NCBI GenBank assembly: GCA_030762935.1
Contig: CM060890.1
Coordinates: forward strand, 65,040,765-65,104,764
Length of the DNA: 64,000 nucleotides
Direction: 5' to 3'
Origin: Hymenopus coronatus
Lineage: Eukaryota; Arthropoda; Insecta; Mantodea; Hymenopodidae
Shown here: positions 11,691 to 23,528 of the stretch, piece by piece
Position numbering within the stretch: the first letter of the stretch is position 1
How the letters are laid out: each line of letters starts with the position of its first letter
Notes under the pieces: model-generated
Told to the model about the DNA's origin: nothing
The model's database searches: none
Seen by the model: only the letters and a program-made list of their open reading frames with translations
Made by a program: the position numbers and the translations under genes

Positions 11691-12031
11691 ATTTTTGATG
11701 TTATAGAAAATGATCTTAATAGTTATGCTTTAAACGAAAGGCATTTTATACATTCTTTAATATTCTAAAAAAGCGTTTACAAATTTAGAGTTAGCCTACA
11801 ACTTAGATTCATATATTTTTATTTATTTCTTTGAAAAAAGTATTTTGGAGTATTCCATTTCAAGCAAGAGAATTTGGATCACTTCGGCTGCACCCGAACT
11901 CCATAAAGTTGACGTCTTCAATATTTCACTTAAAAGTTTTAAATGTCTGTGGGAGGTTGACTTAACCGAATATATCCAACTATTTCTACACAGTCTAATG
12001 ATTGCAGTCTTTAGAGCAGCAAGAACAGATA
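11691..12031. other. Unassigned, open on both strands
   Basis: Moderately long frames exist on both strands here (for example + 11845-12054), but neither resembles a known family and both are short enough to arise by chance. Confidence 0.3.
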
Positions 12032-12154
12032 TTTTTAGTTTCTCTACCACGTAATTAGTAGGTAGAGAGAACTTATTGTATTCCAACAAAAATCGATATT
12101 GATATTTCATCGGAATACGTGTTAGCGACCTGCTGAGTAAGAATGTCTGTAGAA

Positions 12155-12195
<41 letters not shown>

Positions 12196-12876
12196 CGCGT
12201 GTGTGTGGGGTGAACAGCAACGGTCAAGGACGAAACGTCGGATAAATACCAAACTTGAGATTTAAGTTCATCTTCCAAAGATACGATAGAAACATTTTCA
12301 AGTAAATCCTTTCATTCCAAACACCTTTTAGATGGAACAGTTTCCCAAAACTTTGATTTTTCCAAAAGTGATTCTGAATTTTATCGAAATACCACATATT
12401 TAAGATATTTTGAATTATATCTTAATGTTCTGCAAAGAGCCTCTCAAGTCCTCTTCATTCTGGATGACCCTTGCGTAACCATAAAAAATAAACAAAATCT
12501 TAGTACACAACATGTACATCTCGTTAAGCACACAATATTTTTATTTATGTAATTAACACTTTCCGGTATTGTTATTGGTTTAAATTTTCCAATATTCACA
12601 TTTTATCAAATAGGGAATAGACTTTCGTTTTTCTTATTTAACTCCTGGCCATTGAAAAGGAACGGAATGTCTATTCACTGACTAGCTTTTAAAAGATTTT
12701 GGCTACCGATTAGCTTAATGTATTTCCTTATTTCCATTACACCTACAAGGAAATAAGTAAAAAGTAACTTTCTGATCACGCTTGTCTGGACTAGAGATAG
12801 AAGACTAAGCTTTTGTAGGAATGGTCTGTTGTAGAATAGGCAGAGAAAGATATTTGAATGGAATGTATCAGATTTT
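12032..12876 (-). repeat. Family A repeat, full length, with (TG)n(CG)n
   Basis: Inverted full-length copy from TTTTTAGTTTCTCTAC to GAATGTATCAGATTTT. The microsatellite at 12157-12207 combines TG, CG and TG units at the usual internal position. Confidence 0.88.
12157..12207. repeat. (TG)n(CG)n(TG)n microsatellite
   Basis: Alternating purine-pyrimidine tract including about five CG units, inside an inverted family A copy; potentially Z-DNA forming. Confidence 0.95.
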
Positions 12877-14582
12877 AATTAAAATGACCGCTTCTAGTTA
12901 AAAGCCTTACAGTATTAGCAATCATAAGAGAAAGTTTATGGCTGCATTTACAGAGACCGCCATGCATTTAGTAATGACTAGAGCCTGGTATAATATTGTA
13001 GAAACATAGGCCTTGTTAACCTGTGTAACACGATCTTATCAGGTGTCCCCGCACATGAAAATGTATATTAGGTCATTGTTCTATTTTATGAATTTTTTTT
13101 TCAATGTTTATGTATTATTTAAATATTTTCTTGCAACTACATGAAGTATAAACGTCATATACGAGTATTATCAACATCATACATATGATTATCTTTTCAA
13201 ACATCAGATATTTTATTATTCAATTGAGAAATAAGAGTAAGTTTGCACATATTTTACTTGCATTCTTGGATAAAAACTCAAAAAATGGTTGCTTGCAAAT
13301 GGAAGGGTGACTATTGTCAGGGGATAACTTGTTAATTCGTATCCCAAACAGTGAGAGGTCAATATTCCCTTTTTCGCGTTAATAGGTACATACACTCAGG
13401 TAGAGGCTGTGGTTTTGTTTATTCCTATGAATGTAATGAGAGTTAATGCTACAGTTTTGTTCAGACCTGCTTCAAAAATGTTTTCTTAATTTTATTTTCA
13501 CATTCCTACAGAAGAATATCGAATAAATACAAATTAATTTTATAAATGATCTCATCTGCTTTTGAACTATTTTATACTGGTATCAGTTGTTATCCATGTG
13601 CAAATTAATTTATAATTTTCTGTACACTAATTTTAATAAATTAATCTCAGTTTTAGATCAGTATTTAATTATTGCCATTTCAAATATCAGCGTATTTATA
13701 ACTCATTTTTAAACACTTTCAGATCATCAAAATGCGGGGCCTGATAATGAGAAAGGCTGAAGATTGAAGTGGTTTAAATATTTCAGATGTTAACTTTTCA
13801 GTTTTCTAGTTCTTTAGAGAAGATTCCCGTTTACGCGAAACAAAGTCTGCAATGTCTTCAACAACACGGTCCCTGAAGATTCAACAAGTGTGCTTAACTG
13901 TGAAGTTATTGCAGTACTGCTTATTTCGATACAATGATGACAGGGAAATTTGCCTCCTGTATCACGATGCACCGTGCAAAAGGTACACGGAATTATCCCT
14001 CGTGAGTCCCAACAAGTTTGCAAGTATGGTTATGCTGCCAATATATAAATTTATTCTCTCGGTTATAATTTGTGCCTATTGGCAAGCAGTACATTTGTAG
14101 AATTTCAAGGCCAGGCGGCGATTTGTTGTAAGGGCGGAATATTAATGACCCGAATGCTGAGAAACAAGCCTCTATGTTGATTATAGCGAGCCGTTTATCT
14201 GCCGCGAATTGCGATGCCGCTGGATGAATAACAGCTAATACCACAAATTACATTCATTCTCATCAGGCAGTTGTTTGTACGCTGAACTTATAATTTAGAT
14301 ATCAGCTTAGAATGTATGCATTCGTCTGTAGATGGGGGAAGGGTATACTGAACAGCGACCGAGAGTTGCGTTTTGTGCTAGAACAAATAAAAAGCTCTGG
14401 ACAGACCTCGCAGGACCATTCTCTCTGCGCCCAAAATAATATGTACTTTTCTTAGTGCCCTCAGCAGCTTTTGAAGTAGGAGCTTCATATTGGCTTATTG
14501 TATGGAGCTCTATATGAAATTCTGTTTTAGGATTACTCTAATCAAAGTGACTTTTGATTATGAACATTTATCTAGCACTTTC
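12877..14582. other. Unassigned unique DNA
   Basis: Long stretch without a recognised element. Around 13800-14250 both strands are open for 70-85 codons and a donor-like C|GTGAGT lies at about 13999, but no protein family was recognised, so no gene is called. Confidence 0.35.
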
Positions 14583-14745
14583 TCTACGATGCGGGACCAC
14601 CAACTTTACTTCCGTTACGAAGGAACCCATTCTAAGGATTTTTAAGGCCGAAACAAATTCATCACCCTCCGCTAGGTTTCAACCCGCCACCTTGGGAACC
14701 AGACGCTAGCATGTTGCTTCTAGACCTCGGAGGGCGACACTGTAA
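14583..14745 (-). mobile_element. tRNA-derived SINE, type 1 (decayed)
   Basis: On the minus strand the tRNA-like head (GGTCTAGAAGCAACATGC) is followed by a B-box-like region (GGCGGGTTGAAACCTAG), then GGGTTCCTTCGTAACGG and GTTGGTGGTCCCGC. This is the same order as the intact copy at 47589-47862. It is truncated and diverged. Confidence 0.7.
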
Positions 14746-15664
14746 TTAAGAATGGCTTCCTCTCTTTATGGACTATTTCATCTACCTCAGATTGCACCCC
14801 CGATATACACTTTAGGAGTTGCATGGGCATTTAAGGAGTGAACGAACAAATTAACTTAACTGTGTAATGAACATTTTCTTATTGGATTCCGTTTTATTCA
14901 GAGCTCAAGAATGTTATCCGGAAATTGGACCGTCCCTTCTTGTTAGCGAGATGACAAAGTGTTTGCTCATCGGTGATGACACATGTCAAAACATGATTCA
15001 GATACCGGGAAGACCAATCGTTGTTCAGCACCACAAGGAAGAATGCCGCAACAGTCACGAAACTGTGATATGATAGAGAAAAAGAAGGGAGGAGACTTGA
15101 AAAAAACAGAGAGGTTCAATTTTTAAGTAGTAGTTTGCTTAGGTTTGGCTGGCTCGAGTACAAAGATTTCCCTCCTACTCGCCTGTCCACGCACATCAAC
15201 CTAGCCTATTATTATCTTGTCAGTATGAAAGACTGCGCGGCAATTTTGCTTGTATTTAAGTTTCGATACCGCCGCAGGACTCGCGGTCGGTCGTTCCTTC
15301 GTTGGTGCGGCGGTCTTATCGGACATGCAGTAGGACTTCACAAGTTCACATGTACAGAATACACAGAGACAGTCGGCTCTGGAGAAAACTTGGCCGTGTT
15401 GATAGCATCTCATTTGTGAGCCACAATTGCTAAATTCTTTAGCTGCACCTCCCATTCCATTAATCTCGGACCGTGTAATACGGTTAGCGTGCTATTCGTA
15501 GTAATTGCTGCATTCTGCATAGCAGATGCCCGCTGGATTCAATTACTATGCTAACTGCATTCAGCATTACAATATAGCGGTCATTCTACTGCCTTTCTTG
15601 GCTATCGTAGTTTTCACACATTGCAGGGGAAAATATTACGGAGTCTGAGAACCGGTTGTAGTAA
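14746..15664. other. Unassigned, with GC-richer island at 15130-15460
   Basis: The island contains CpG-rich CCGCCGCAGGACTCGCGG and overlapping 80-95 codon frames on both strands. No protein or element was recognised. It could be a decayed transposon, a promoter-like CpG patch or a gene relic. Confidence 0.3.
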
Positions 15665-16217
15665 TTTTCTTTCAAAAGCATATGTTAAACAAATGTAAGA
15701 AATTACTGTTAAAAGGTCATTCTTCTATCTACCATGCTACTCGAGATAAAAGTAACAGAAATGGACCTACTAAATGGTTCCTTACAAGTAGAAGGGAAAT
15801 AAGGGAGTGTCATTGGCTAAATATTTTAAAAGCTGGTTTCTTTGTGATTAAAATTCCTTTGTTTGTATATCTAGAAGTTAATAAAAGATTCCCGTAGGAG
15901 TAAACTATGAGTATTTTAAAGCTGAAACCAAGAAAATAAATCTATCAGAAAGGGTCAGCTATACTAAAAAACCGTACATAACAAATTAAAAGTTTTTTGT
16001 GGAGTAAGTTATCGTCTATCTCTTACGAAAAATTCAGCAGAATTCATCCAGAACAAAGAGGTCTTGAGAGGCTATTCCCTAAAACAATGTATAGATTTTA
16101 TTTATCATGTAAATATCTTTAATATGCATATTTCAAACAAAATCATTTGGGCCATTTTGAGAAAATCAACATTTTCAAAAATGTTTCCATGCAAAGGATA
16201 GTTTGGGTTGGGGAGAT
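15665..16217 (+). repeat. Left arm of a family A foldback
   Basis: Family A in + orientation, from near the 5' end through TTGGGTTGGGGAGAT. It stops there and continues, after an 11-base loop, as an inverted family A copy. The far third of the element is missing from both arms. Confidence 0.82.
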
Positions 16218-16253
16218 AATTCTTGAAAATCTCCCCAACACAAACTATCCTTT
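16193..16253. repeat. Centre hairpin of the family A foldback
   Basis: AAAGGATAGTTTGGGTTGG leading to GGAGAT at 16217 pairs with ATCTCCCCAACACAAAC leading to CCTTT at 16253. This gives a 25-bp stem with one mismatch and an 11-base loop (AATTCTTGAAA). Pairing can continue outward through both family A arms. Confidence 0.9.
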
Positions 16254-16851
16254 ACAAGGCACAATTTTCGAACATTTTGATTTTCTCAAAAACAGCTCCA
16301 ATGACTTTGATTAAAATACCGTATATTAAAGATATTTACATCCCAAATAAAATGCATATCTTAAATTTTCTGGAAGTAGCCTCTGAAGACCTCTATATTC
16401 TGGATGACTTTTGCCGAATGTTACTTAACTGCTAAACAGTGACAGACAAAACTAACTACACAAAAAATGTACATCTCGTCAAAACACGTAATTTATGTAC
16501 TTTGTATTTTAGTTGTGGAGGTAACCGTTTCCGGTTTCTTGTTATTGGTTTCAATCGTAAAGACTTACACTTTACTCAAACAGGAAGTGTCCGTTTCTCT
16601 TTTGTTCTATTCCTGGCCAAGCAAAAATGTGTAATAACAATCGCATCACGACAGGTTTTAAAACATTTGACTATCGCTTGAGCCTGATGTATTCCCTTAG
16701 TTCTCTTCTACTTATAAGGAACTATGTAATAGGATCATTCTGTTACTGCTTATATCAATTAGTATGGTGTAGAAAGAAGAAGAATTTTGTTTCAGAAGTT
16801 TGCTTGTAGAAAAGCTAGAAAAAGTAGTGTGAGTATAACATTCAGATTTTT
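16229..16851 (-). repeat. Right arm of a family A foldback
   Basis: Inverted family A sequence from the loop outward to GAGTATAACATTCAGATTTT. Its outer part has the CTTATAAGGAACTATG and TGTTCTATTCCTGGCCAAGC variants, while the left arm has CTTACAAGTAGAAGGG. The arms are therefore different subfamilies and probably not one recent palindromic duplication. Confidence 0.82.
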
Positions 16852-16894
16852 ATAGTGTTTAACGCACGCTTTTACTACATAGGCACCGCAGGCG

Positions 16895-17050
16895 ATGACA
16901 CAGATGATACATGGAATTAAGCTGGAGTACTGGTAGGTGGGGGAAACCGGAGAACCCGGAGAAAACCCGCTCCTACGCCGCTTTGTTCACTACAAATCCC
17001 ACATGCTATCGCCTGGGATCGACGCCAGGTGAGAGGTGGGTGGTGCCATG
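16895..17050 (-). mobile_element. tRNA-derived SINE, type 3
   Basis: On the minus strand it reads ATGTGGGATTTGTAGTGAAC, AAGCGGCGTAGGAGCGGG and TTTTCTCCGGGTTCTCCGG. This is the same body as the SINE at 57893-58060. A B-box-like GGCGTCGATCCCAGGCG precedes it. The A-box end is degraded. Confidence 0.68.
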
Positions 17051-17867
17051 CCATTCCAATAATGGCATGCCGTTGAATGTGTTCGTCGCGACGTTTTCTT
17101 CGGTTGCTGTGTTGTGGCTTTGTTTGCAAGATAACTGGAACTGTTTTCATTTCCGAAGTTTTACAGAAGTGTTTTTTCAGCAAAAACTGATTACAAGTTA
17201 ACATTAGTATAGGATTCAACTACATTGGAAGAGTTCGCCTGCGGTGCCATTGCAGTAAAAGCGGGCGTTAAACACTACCAAAAAAAAAATGCATTGGAAG
17301 AACACTCATCTGTGGAGCATTCATTTCTGTTAACATCTCGGATTATAACCAAAAGTCATGTGATCGCCTTAGGGCATCTTGTTCCACAATCAGGTAAGAG
17401 GCCTCACCACTGAATTGGTAAAGAACCCCCAGGGCTTTTGATTTGAATGTCGTTCAATTATATGTTTACAATGCTATGAGGAATGCTCTCCAGCTAATAT
17501 GCAAAGTGTGTTACACTTTAATACATCCATTTAGCTCTAGGAGATAAATCAAATAATTATTACAGCAAGTAAATTAAATAACGTGATTAATACGTAGTGA
17601 AAAGTGAAGAGAAACGTTCATGGACAGATTCTAAATATTGCTAACAATATAAAAACAAGGCAAGAAGTTATTGCAGTGAACAATTGCCGAAGACACAAAA
17701 GGTTCCAAGAAGATCAAATACAAGTGTAATTTCGGTGATTCGGAGAAATGACAAAGTTGAAAATGATTCTGACAACGATGACACCTGCAAGGAGTGTTAA
17801 GGAGTGCTATTATGACCTATGAAGAATGCGATTGGAAACAGTGCAATTCATGTAAAAAGTGGCAATA
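17051..17867. other. Unassigned between SINE and mariner
   Basis: A SINE-tail-like GGGCGTTAAACACTACC followed by an A run lies at 17263-17290. A consensus donor CAG|GTAAGA lies at 17394/17395 after about 50 open codons (SVEHSFLLTSRIITKSHV), too little to call an exon. Confidence 0.3.
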
Positions 17868-17893
17868 AGAAGGGCACTATTTATTTTTTGAGT
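17868..17893 (+). repeat. mariner terminal inverted repeat, 3' side
   Basis: Starts AGAAGGGCACTATTTAT just inside the TA at 17866-17867. It is the partner of the repeat at 19120-19145. Confidence 0.88.
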
Positions 17894-19119
17894 CTAATAA
17901 TAAAAAATAGCAATTTTACATTAAAAATGCTTTATTGTTTGTCGAAATATTCCCCAATACACTTTTACATGCGTTCAAACCATTGGTTACAGCATTATTT
18001 CCACCTCCAAAACATGGGTTTTGAATGCCTAAACGGTTTCTTCTGCCGACGAAAATCGTTGTCCACGCATTTTATTTTTGATCTTCGGGAACAAAAAGAA
18101 GTCATTAGGTGCCAAGTCGGGGTTGTAGGTATGAATCATCAATTCAATTTTTTTAGTGTTCAAAGGTGTTTTTTAGTGGTCGGTTATTGATGAGATATGC
18201 GAGCACTCTCATTGCAGAGATGAAAACCAATCTGACGACATTTGTTTTCGTTACTCTACCGAAGATTTCCGGCAAACAAATGGTTATGTACCATTTAGAA
18301 TTGACCGCTTTGCGTTCCTCTAAAGGCACTGTTGCCACATGACCAGTTTGTCAAAAACAAAAACAAACACAAACAAAAATAAAAAGAAAGAAAAAAAAGG
18401 CGACCATTTGTTTCCAAGTGCTTCAGCTGCGAACAACTTGTGTTGGATTTGGTTCATCTTAAAACACCCATACAGTCAACTGCTGTTTACGTCCGGCTCA
18501 TAGATAGATTCGTCACCTGTTGCAATCTTATATACGTCTTTTGAAGTCCCACCATTGTATTTCTTAAGCTTTTGTGTGCACTAATCGAAATGAGCATTCT
18601 TTTGAGATTGTGTCAAATTATGTGGGATCTAATAAGAGCAAACTTCCTTCACGACTAAAGGACTATGCAATCTTTTATATATTCTGGTGGAACTAATGTC
18701 TAGGGTTGCCTCTATCCCTCAGTATGTGAGATTTTGCACTATCAGTTTTTGCACAGCATGAAAGCTTTCTAGCACAACTGATTTTGGACGACCTTCCCGA
18801 ATGTCGTCGCTGAGCGAATAGCGGCCACGATTAAACTTGTTATACCAGCAGTTGCGAAGGATGGAGCTTCATCGCCAAATGCAGTAGTAGAAAGTTGATC
18901 AATGCACTCTTGCCTTGATAATCCATGTCCAAAATATAGTAAATCGCACGTACATTTTCAAGAGTTAGTTCAATTTTTTCGCTGAGACACAATTTTAAAG
19001 TTACTGTAAACAACACAAATAAAACTATTGACAAGATATCTGAGGTGGACTAAGTTCGACAATATCAAACTTTTGAGTGATAACTCCAGGTGGTACACAC
19101 AGCAATCAGTGTTGTCAAG

Positions 19120-19145
19120 GCTCGAAATATAAATAGTGGCCCTCG
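19120..19145 (-). repeat. mariner terminal inverted repeat, 5' side
   Basis: Read inward on the minus strand as CGAGGGCCACTATTTATA. It ends at the TA at 19146-19147. Confidence 0.88.
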
Positions 19146-19610
19146 TATGAAAATAATTTTGGAGCGCTTTGCATTAGAACAAATTAGAAAAGTGTGAAAA
19201 ACATAACAACGTAGAAAACTCCATAAATATTAGATTGAAAAAAAACTTAAATTCTTAACAATCTATTATTTTTTTTATACCTTTACTTCAGATTTTATTA
19301 TTTAGGATTAGAAATGAATTAGACATATTTCATCAACTATATACTCTTTTGTACTAATTCTATTTTGTTTTAATAAATTATCAATGATATTAACACCATT
19401 AACTTATTTACGAATGTAATAAAGCTTACCGGAATTGTTACATACATTATGTCTCTATGTCGCTAGAGTGAAAATATGGCGCAAAAACTGACGTTTACGA
19501 ATTTACTTTACATGAATATATAAGGTGAATATATAAAACTAATGAAATGAAAAATGTGAAGAAAAACATGTCAGAATACGTAGGCTATACAGCTGTTCTT
19601 TCTGCGAATT
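19146..19610. other. Unassigned AT-rich sequence
   Basis: Nothing recognised between the mariner and the next family A copy. Confidence 0.4.
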
Positions 19611-20034
19611 AAAAATCTGATGTGTTCCATTTATATGACTTTCTCTGCTACTTTGTAACAAATTATTACTAAAAAGCTTATGCTTCTATCTACCTCATGA
19701 TAATCGAATTAAAAATTAGCAGAAATGCTTTCTTGTAAGTAGAAGGGAAATAGTGGGACACTAGCTAAAACGATAGTCAAATCTTCTAAAAGCTGGTTGC
19801 CATGACAATGAAATCTGTTTCTTTGCATTGCCAAGTGTTGACAAATTCCCGTATGAAAAAAGTTTTAAGTATTTTAAAACTAAAACCAATAACAAGCAAT
19901 ATCTCATAAATGGTGAACTCCATAAAAAACAAAATGCATATGACATAAAACGAGTATCTCGGTGTCGAATTTTTGGATGGAATGCAACACTTTCTCTATA
20001 TGGTATGTACATAGTACATGTAGAGAAACAAAAA
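19611..20034 (+). repeat. Family A repeat, internally deleted form
   Basis: It has the true 5' end (AAATCTGATGTGTTCCATTT) and true 3' end (CATGTAGAGAAACAAAAA). The centre is missing: at about 19950 the sequence passes from GCATATGACATAAAA directly to CGAGTATCTCGGTGTCGAAT. That removes more than half of the full element. Confidence 0.85.
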
Positions 20035-20597
20035 TAGATTTCTTTCCGTTAATAATAGCTGCTGGAATGTTTAAGTGGAGGTGAATACCATCTTGAGTCA
20101 CTGTATATTCACTTAAGGTCATATTTTTTCTCAGTGTCTCTTGACAGTGCGTACATTTACACAGTACTGAGGCAATTAGATCCGATTCGCGCCAATAAAC
20201 TTGAGTTTAATAGAAGTTAAAATATATCTGCACGAATAAGGCAGTGAAAGGTTACATATTGTCTAACCTAGATGAGCACGTTGCTGAAGGTCGTGATTAA
20301 ATCGTAGAAGTAGCACTGGACCTGAGGTTTTGAGAGGACTTTACATCAAAACTCTATATTCGGGAGCCAATCCACGAGTAGGCATAGTATCATTTACAGG
20401 TTGTACACATTCAGTTGTAATAAGTTATCTTGAATAATCAATATGGATGTTATAACTTCGTCACTCGCTTTTGCTTTCTCAACAACTTACACGCGTATTG
20501 CAATCCATTCAAGAATTAGATAGCGAGATTCCTCGGAAATACTATTTTGAAACTCCCTGATAAATAAATAAATAAATAAATAATAATAAATAAGCGT
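20035..20597. other. Unassigned, with (AAAT)n
   Basis: Contains a (AAAT)n tract around 20561-20592. No gene was recognised. Confidence 0.4.
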
Positions 20598-21020
20598 TTT
20601 GAGAAAAAAATATCTAAAAGTCAAATGTTCGATAAATACCAAATTTGGTATTCAGGTCTTCCAAACATACAAAATGATTTTCAAGAAAACTATCCAAATT
20701 TACATATCCTTTACAAGAAAGATTTTTTAAATGCTTAATTATCTAAACAGAGCTCAAATGATTTTGTTCAAAATATCTACAAAATATATATAATGTAATT
20801 CTTGAATTTTTCGGGAAAATCTGTACAGGCCTCTTCATTCGGAAAAATTTTGATTGATTTTAACGTCTAGTAAACCTAAGAGATAGACAAAGCCTTAACA
20901 CAGAAAATGTAGATAACACAGAATTTATTTCAAGTACATTTTCTGTGGTGTCAATTATTTTCGAAATATAGTTGTTACTGCTTTGAAATGTCACTGTTTT
21001 ATCACATTTTAAAAATCCTA
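20598..21020 (-). repeat. Family A repeat, partial, strongly diverged
   Basis: Inverted copy recognised by GATAAATACCAAATTTGGTA, TTTTCAAGAAAACTATCC, CCTCTTCATTCGG and AACCTAAGAGATAGACAAAG. The right boundary is uncertain. Confidence 0.65.
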
Positions 21021-21081
21021 TTGTTGTTAAGCCGTTTCTCGGGATGTCTATAGAATTTGTAGACAATCTGTACGCCAGTCA

Positions 21082-21083
<2 letters not shown>

Positions 21084-21145
<62 letters not shown>

Positions 21146-21150
21146 CGCGC
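21084..21150. repeat. (TG)n(CG)n microsatellite
   Basis: About 27 TG units followed by about 7 CG units, at the internal CA/TG position of the inverted family A copy to its right. Confidence 0.96.
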
Positions 21151-21843
21151 ACGCAGCATGACTCAAAAAACGAAAAGACCGTTAAATATGAAACTTGGTA
21201 TTTAAGTTCGGTATCTTCCAAGGATGCAACACAAAAATTTTCAAGAAAATCCCCTCACCTCAACTACCCTTTACATGGAAAAAAAGTTCGAACATTTTCA
21301 TTTTCTCAAAAATGGCTCCGACGATTTTAATTAAAATCTATTATATTTAACATATTTACATGACAAATAAAATGTATATCTTCAATTTTCTGGGTATAGC
21401 CTTCGAAGACATGTTTATTCTGGATGGATTTTGTTGCATTTTGCATAACTGGTAAACCGTAAGAGACAGGCAAAAACTTATTTAACAAAAAACGTAGATC
21501 TCGTTAAAACACACAATTTATGTTATACTATTTTTGTGGAGATTTTGAGATATTCCTTATTGTTAGTTTTAGCTTTAAATACTTGTACTTTTCTCATACG
21601 GGAATTTGTCAGCTCCTGTCCAAGGTACTTCAAACACATAGCAACCAGCTTTTAAAAGATTTGACTGTCGATTTAGCCTATGGTACTCCCTTATTTCCCT
21701 CCTACTTACAAGGAAGCAAGTAATAAAACCCTTTCGCTTCTTTTTTTCTCGATTAGCATTAAGTAAATAGAAGAATAAGCTTTTTAACAATAATTTATTG
21801 TAGAGATGAAGAGAAAATCATGTGAATGAAACACATCAGATTT
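21084..21843 (-). repeat. Family A repeat, inverted, first of a tandem pair
   Basis: Begins at the microsatellite position and runs to the true element end ATGAAACACATCAGATTTTT. The next copy starts at once, so the two are directly abutted. Confidence 0.85.
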
Positions 21844-22295
21844 TTTACTTTCTCTACCTGTACTATGTAAATAATGTATAGAGAAGGTATTATATTGCAG
21901 CCAAAAATAACATTTTTAGAAAAATGTCCGTGTGCGTGTGTGGGGGGTGGGGCAGCATAGCTCAAAAACGATAAGTCCATTAAATAACAAACTAGGTATT
22001 TAAGTTCGGCATCTTTCCAAGATTTTTAGAAAATACCCCCCACCCTCAACTACCCTTTACATGGAAAAGATTTCGAACATTTTGATTTTCTCAAAAAAGA
22101 CTAACGATTTTGATTAAAATCTCTTATATTTAAGATATTTACATGACAAATAAAATCTATATCTTAATTTTCTAGGAATAACCTCTGAAGAGCTCTTTAT
22201 TTTGTATGATATTTTTTTTATTTTGTACATCGTAAGAGATAAACAAAACATTGCCGCATAAAAAATGAAGATCCCCTTAAAACATACAATTTATG

Positions 22296-22337
<42 letters not shown>

Positions 22338-22655
22338 GTCAGTTGACAGTTTTCGAGAATTTCCTTGTCATTAGTTTCAGTTTTAAAACACTTACATTTT
22401 TCTCATGGGGAACTTGTCAATTCCCGGCGACGCAACGAAATGGATTTCAATTCCATAGCAACCACATTTCAAAACATTTGACTGTCAATTTAGCCTAGTG
22501 TATTCCCTAATCTCTCTTCTGCGTATAAGAAAGCAAATAATAAGCCCATTTCTACTAATTTTTTCTCCGTTAGTATAAAACAAATAGAAGAATACGATTT
22601 TTAACAATATTTGGTGCAGAAATGAAGAGAAAATCGTGTAAATGCAACGCATATT
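21844..22655 (-). repeat. Family A repeat, inverted, second of a tandem pair
   Basis: Starts TTTACTTTCTCTACCTGTAC with no intervening DNA after the previous copy. It ends GTAAATGCAACGCATATTTT and includes a (TA)n tract at about 22297-22334 at a different internal site. Confidence 0.87.
22297..22334. repeat. (TA)n microsatellite
   Basis: About 19 TA units inside an inverted family A copy, at the place where other copies read GTATATGACATAAATTG. Confidence 0.95.
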
Positions 22656-23464
22656 TTTAATTTATCAATTCAGTTTTCTCCATCGGCCTTGTAGCTTCAG
22701 GGAAATGCGCGATGAAATTACTTCAACGGTTTATTCCGATTAACAAGATGGAAAAATAAGCTTTCGTAAGAATCGTTTGTACGTTTGCTCACAATATTCC
22801 CTTTTTCTGACTTGTCTCTTTTATTTCCTCGAAAGCCACATCTATTTGTTTTGAAAAAAGAAAAAGACAATAACACATCTCAATTCAAAGAAGTTTCTTC
22901 TACTTAAAGAGAAGAGTAACTCTTAACATTGATATCTATAATTCAAAAAATCTAGAGCATAGTTACAAGACATTTATGACATGATAAATTAAAGTAGCAT
23001 TATCACAAAACTACTTGACGTTGAGCTTGGGGTGTGCCGTCGTTGACCTTTGATCTGTGACAGCATCACTATGACAATGCGACTATGTTTAAAATATATG
23101 ACCGGTCTAACTTAGAGTACAGGCACCATTTATGGTCGTCGTTAACCGATTTTACTAACAGTTTAGATTAGTAAATTCCAACCTTGAATGTTTATCAGTC
23201 GAGGAATAATCAGGCAACAATTTTTTTAAAATTTTGCTTGCCCACAATACGTAAATTATTATAGGTATAAGGGAAAATATGGGATATGAGACTTACTGGC
23301 ACGATAAAAAAGTAAATTGCTGTCTCTAGAGAAGGGAATCAAACACAATGCAGCCATAGTAAGGCATTCAATACCTATGCTCTCAGAAAAACAAACTGTT
23401 AGGTACTATTCCATATGCCAAATTATTACTTATCAAGAGGGAGCGCCATTTCTTCCTAAACACA

Positions 23465-23524
<60 letters not shown>

Positions 23525-23528
23525 ATGT
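22656..23528. other. Unassigned, ending in (CA)n
   Basis: No gene recognised. A (CA)n tract at about 23462-23523 immediately precedes the SINE head. Confidence 0.4.
23462..23523. repeat. (CA)n microsatellite
   Basis: About 30 CA units with a few AAACA interruptions. Confidence 0.95.

Larger units (their letters stand above)
17868..19145 (-). mobile_element. mariner transposon, full length but inactive
   Basis: A 1278-bp element flanked by TA on both sides (17866-17867 and 19146-19147). Its terminal inverted repeats match at about 20 of the first 26 positions; the shared core is ACTATTTAT. A decayed transposase runs on the minus strand. It shows the N-terminal SEKIELTLENVRA, then FGDEAPS, the linker DIREGRPKSVV, CTQKLKKYNGG, TGDES (first catalytic Asp; the usual Trp after it is lost), GHVATVPLEERKAVNSKWY, ICLPEIFG, and NPDLAPNDFFLFPKI with the third-Asp region. 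Stops and frameshifts are frequent, so no active transposase is made. The length is normal for mariner. Confidence 0.93.

Noticed and set aside
11823..12278. 151-codon minus frame with His-Thr runs
   Set aside because: Partly family A and its TG/CG tract; the remaining part matches nothing recognised.
21830..21860. Hammerhead ribozyme at the tandem family A junction
   Set aside because: CTGATG occurs, but the full conserved core with the CTGATGA and GAAA boxes in the right order is absent.
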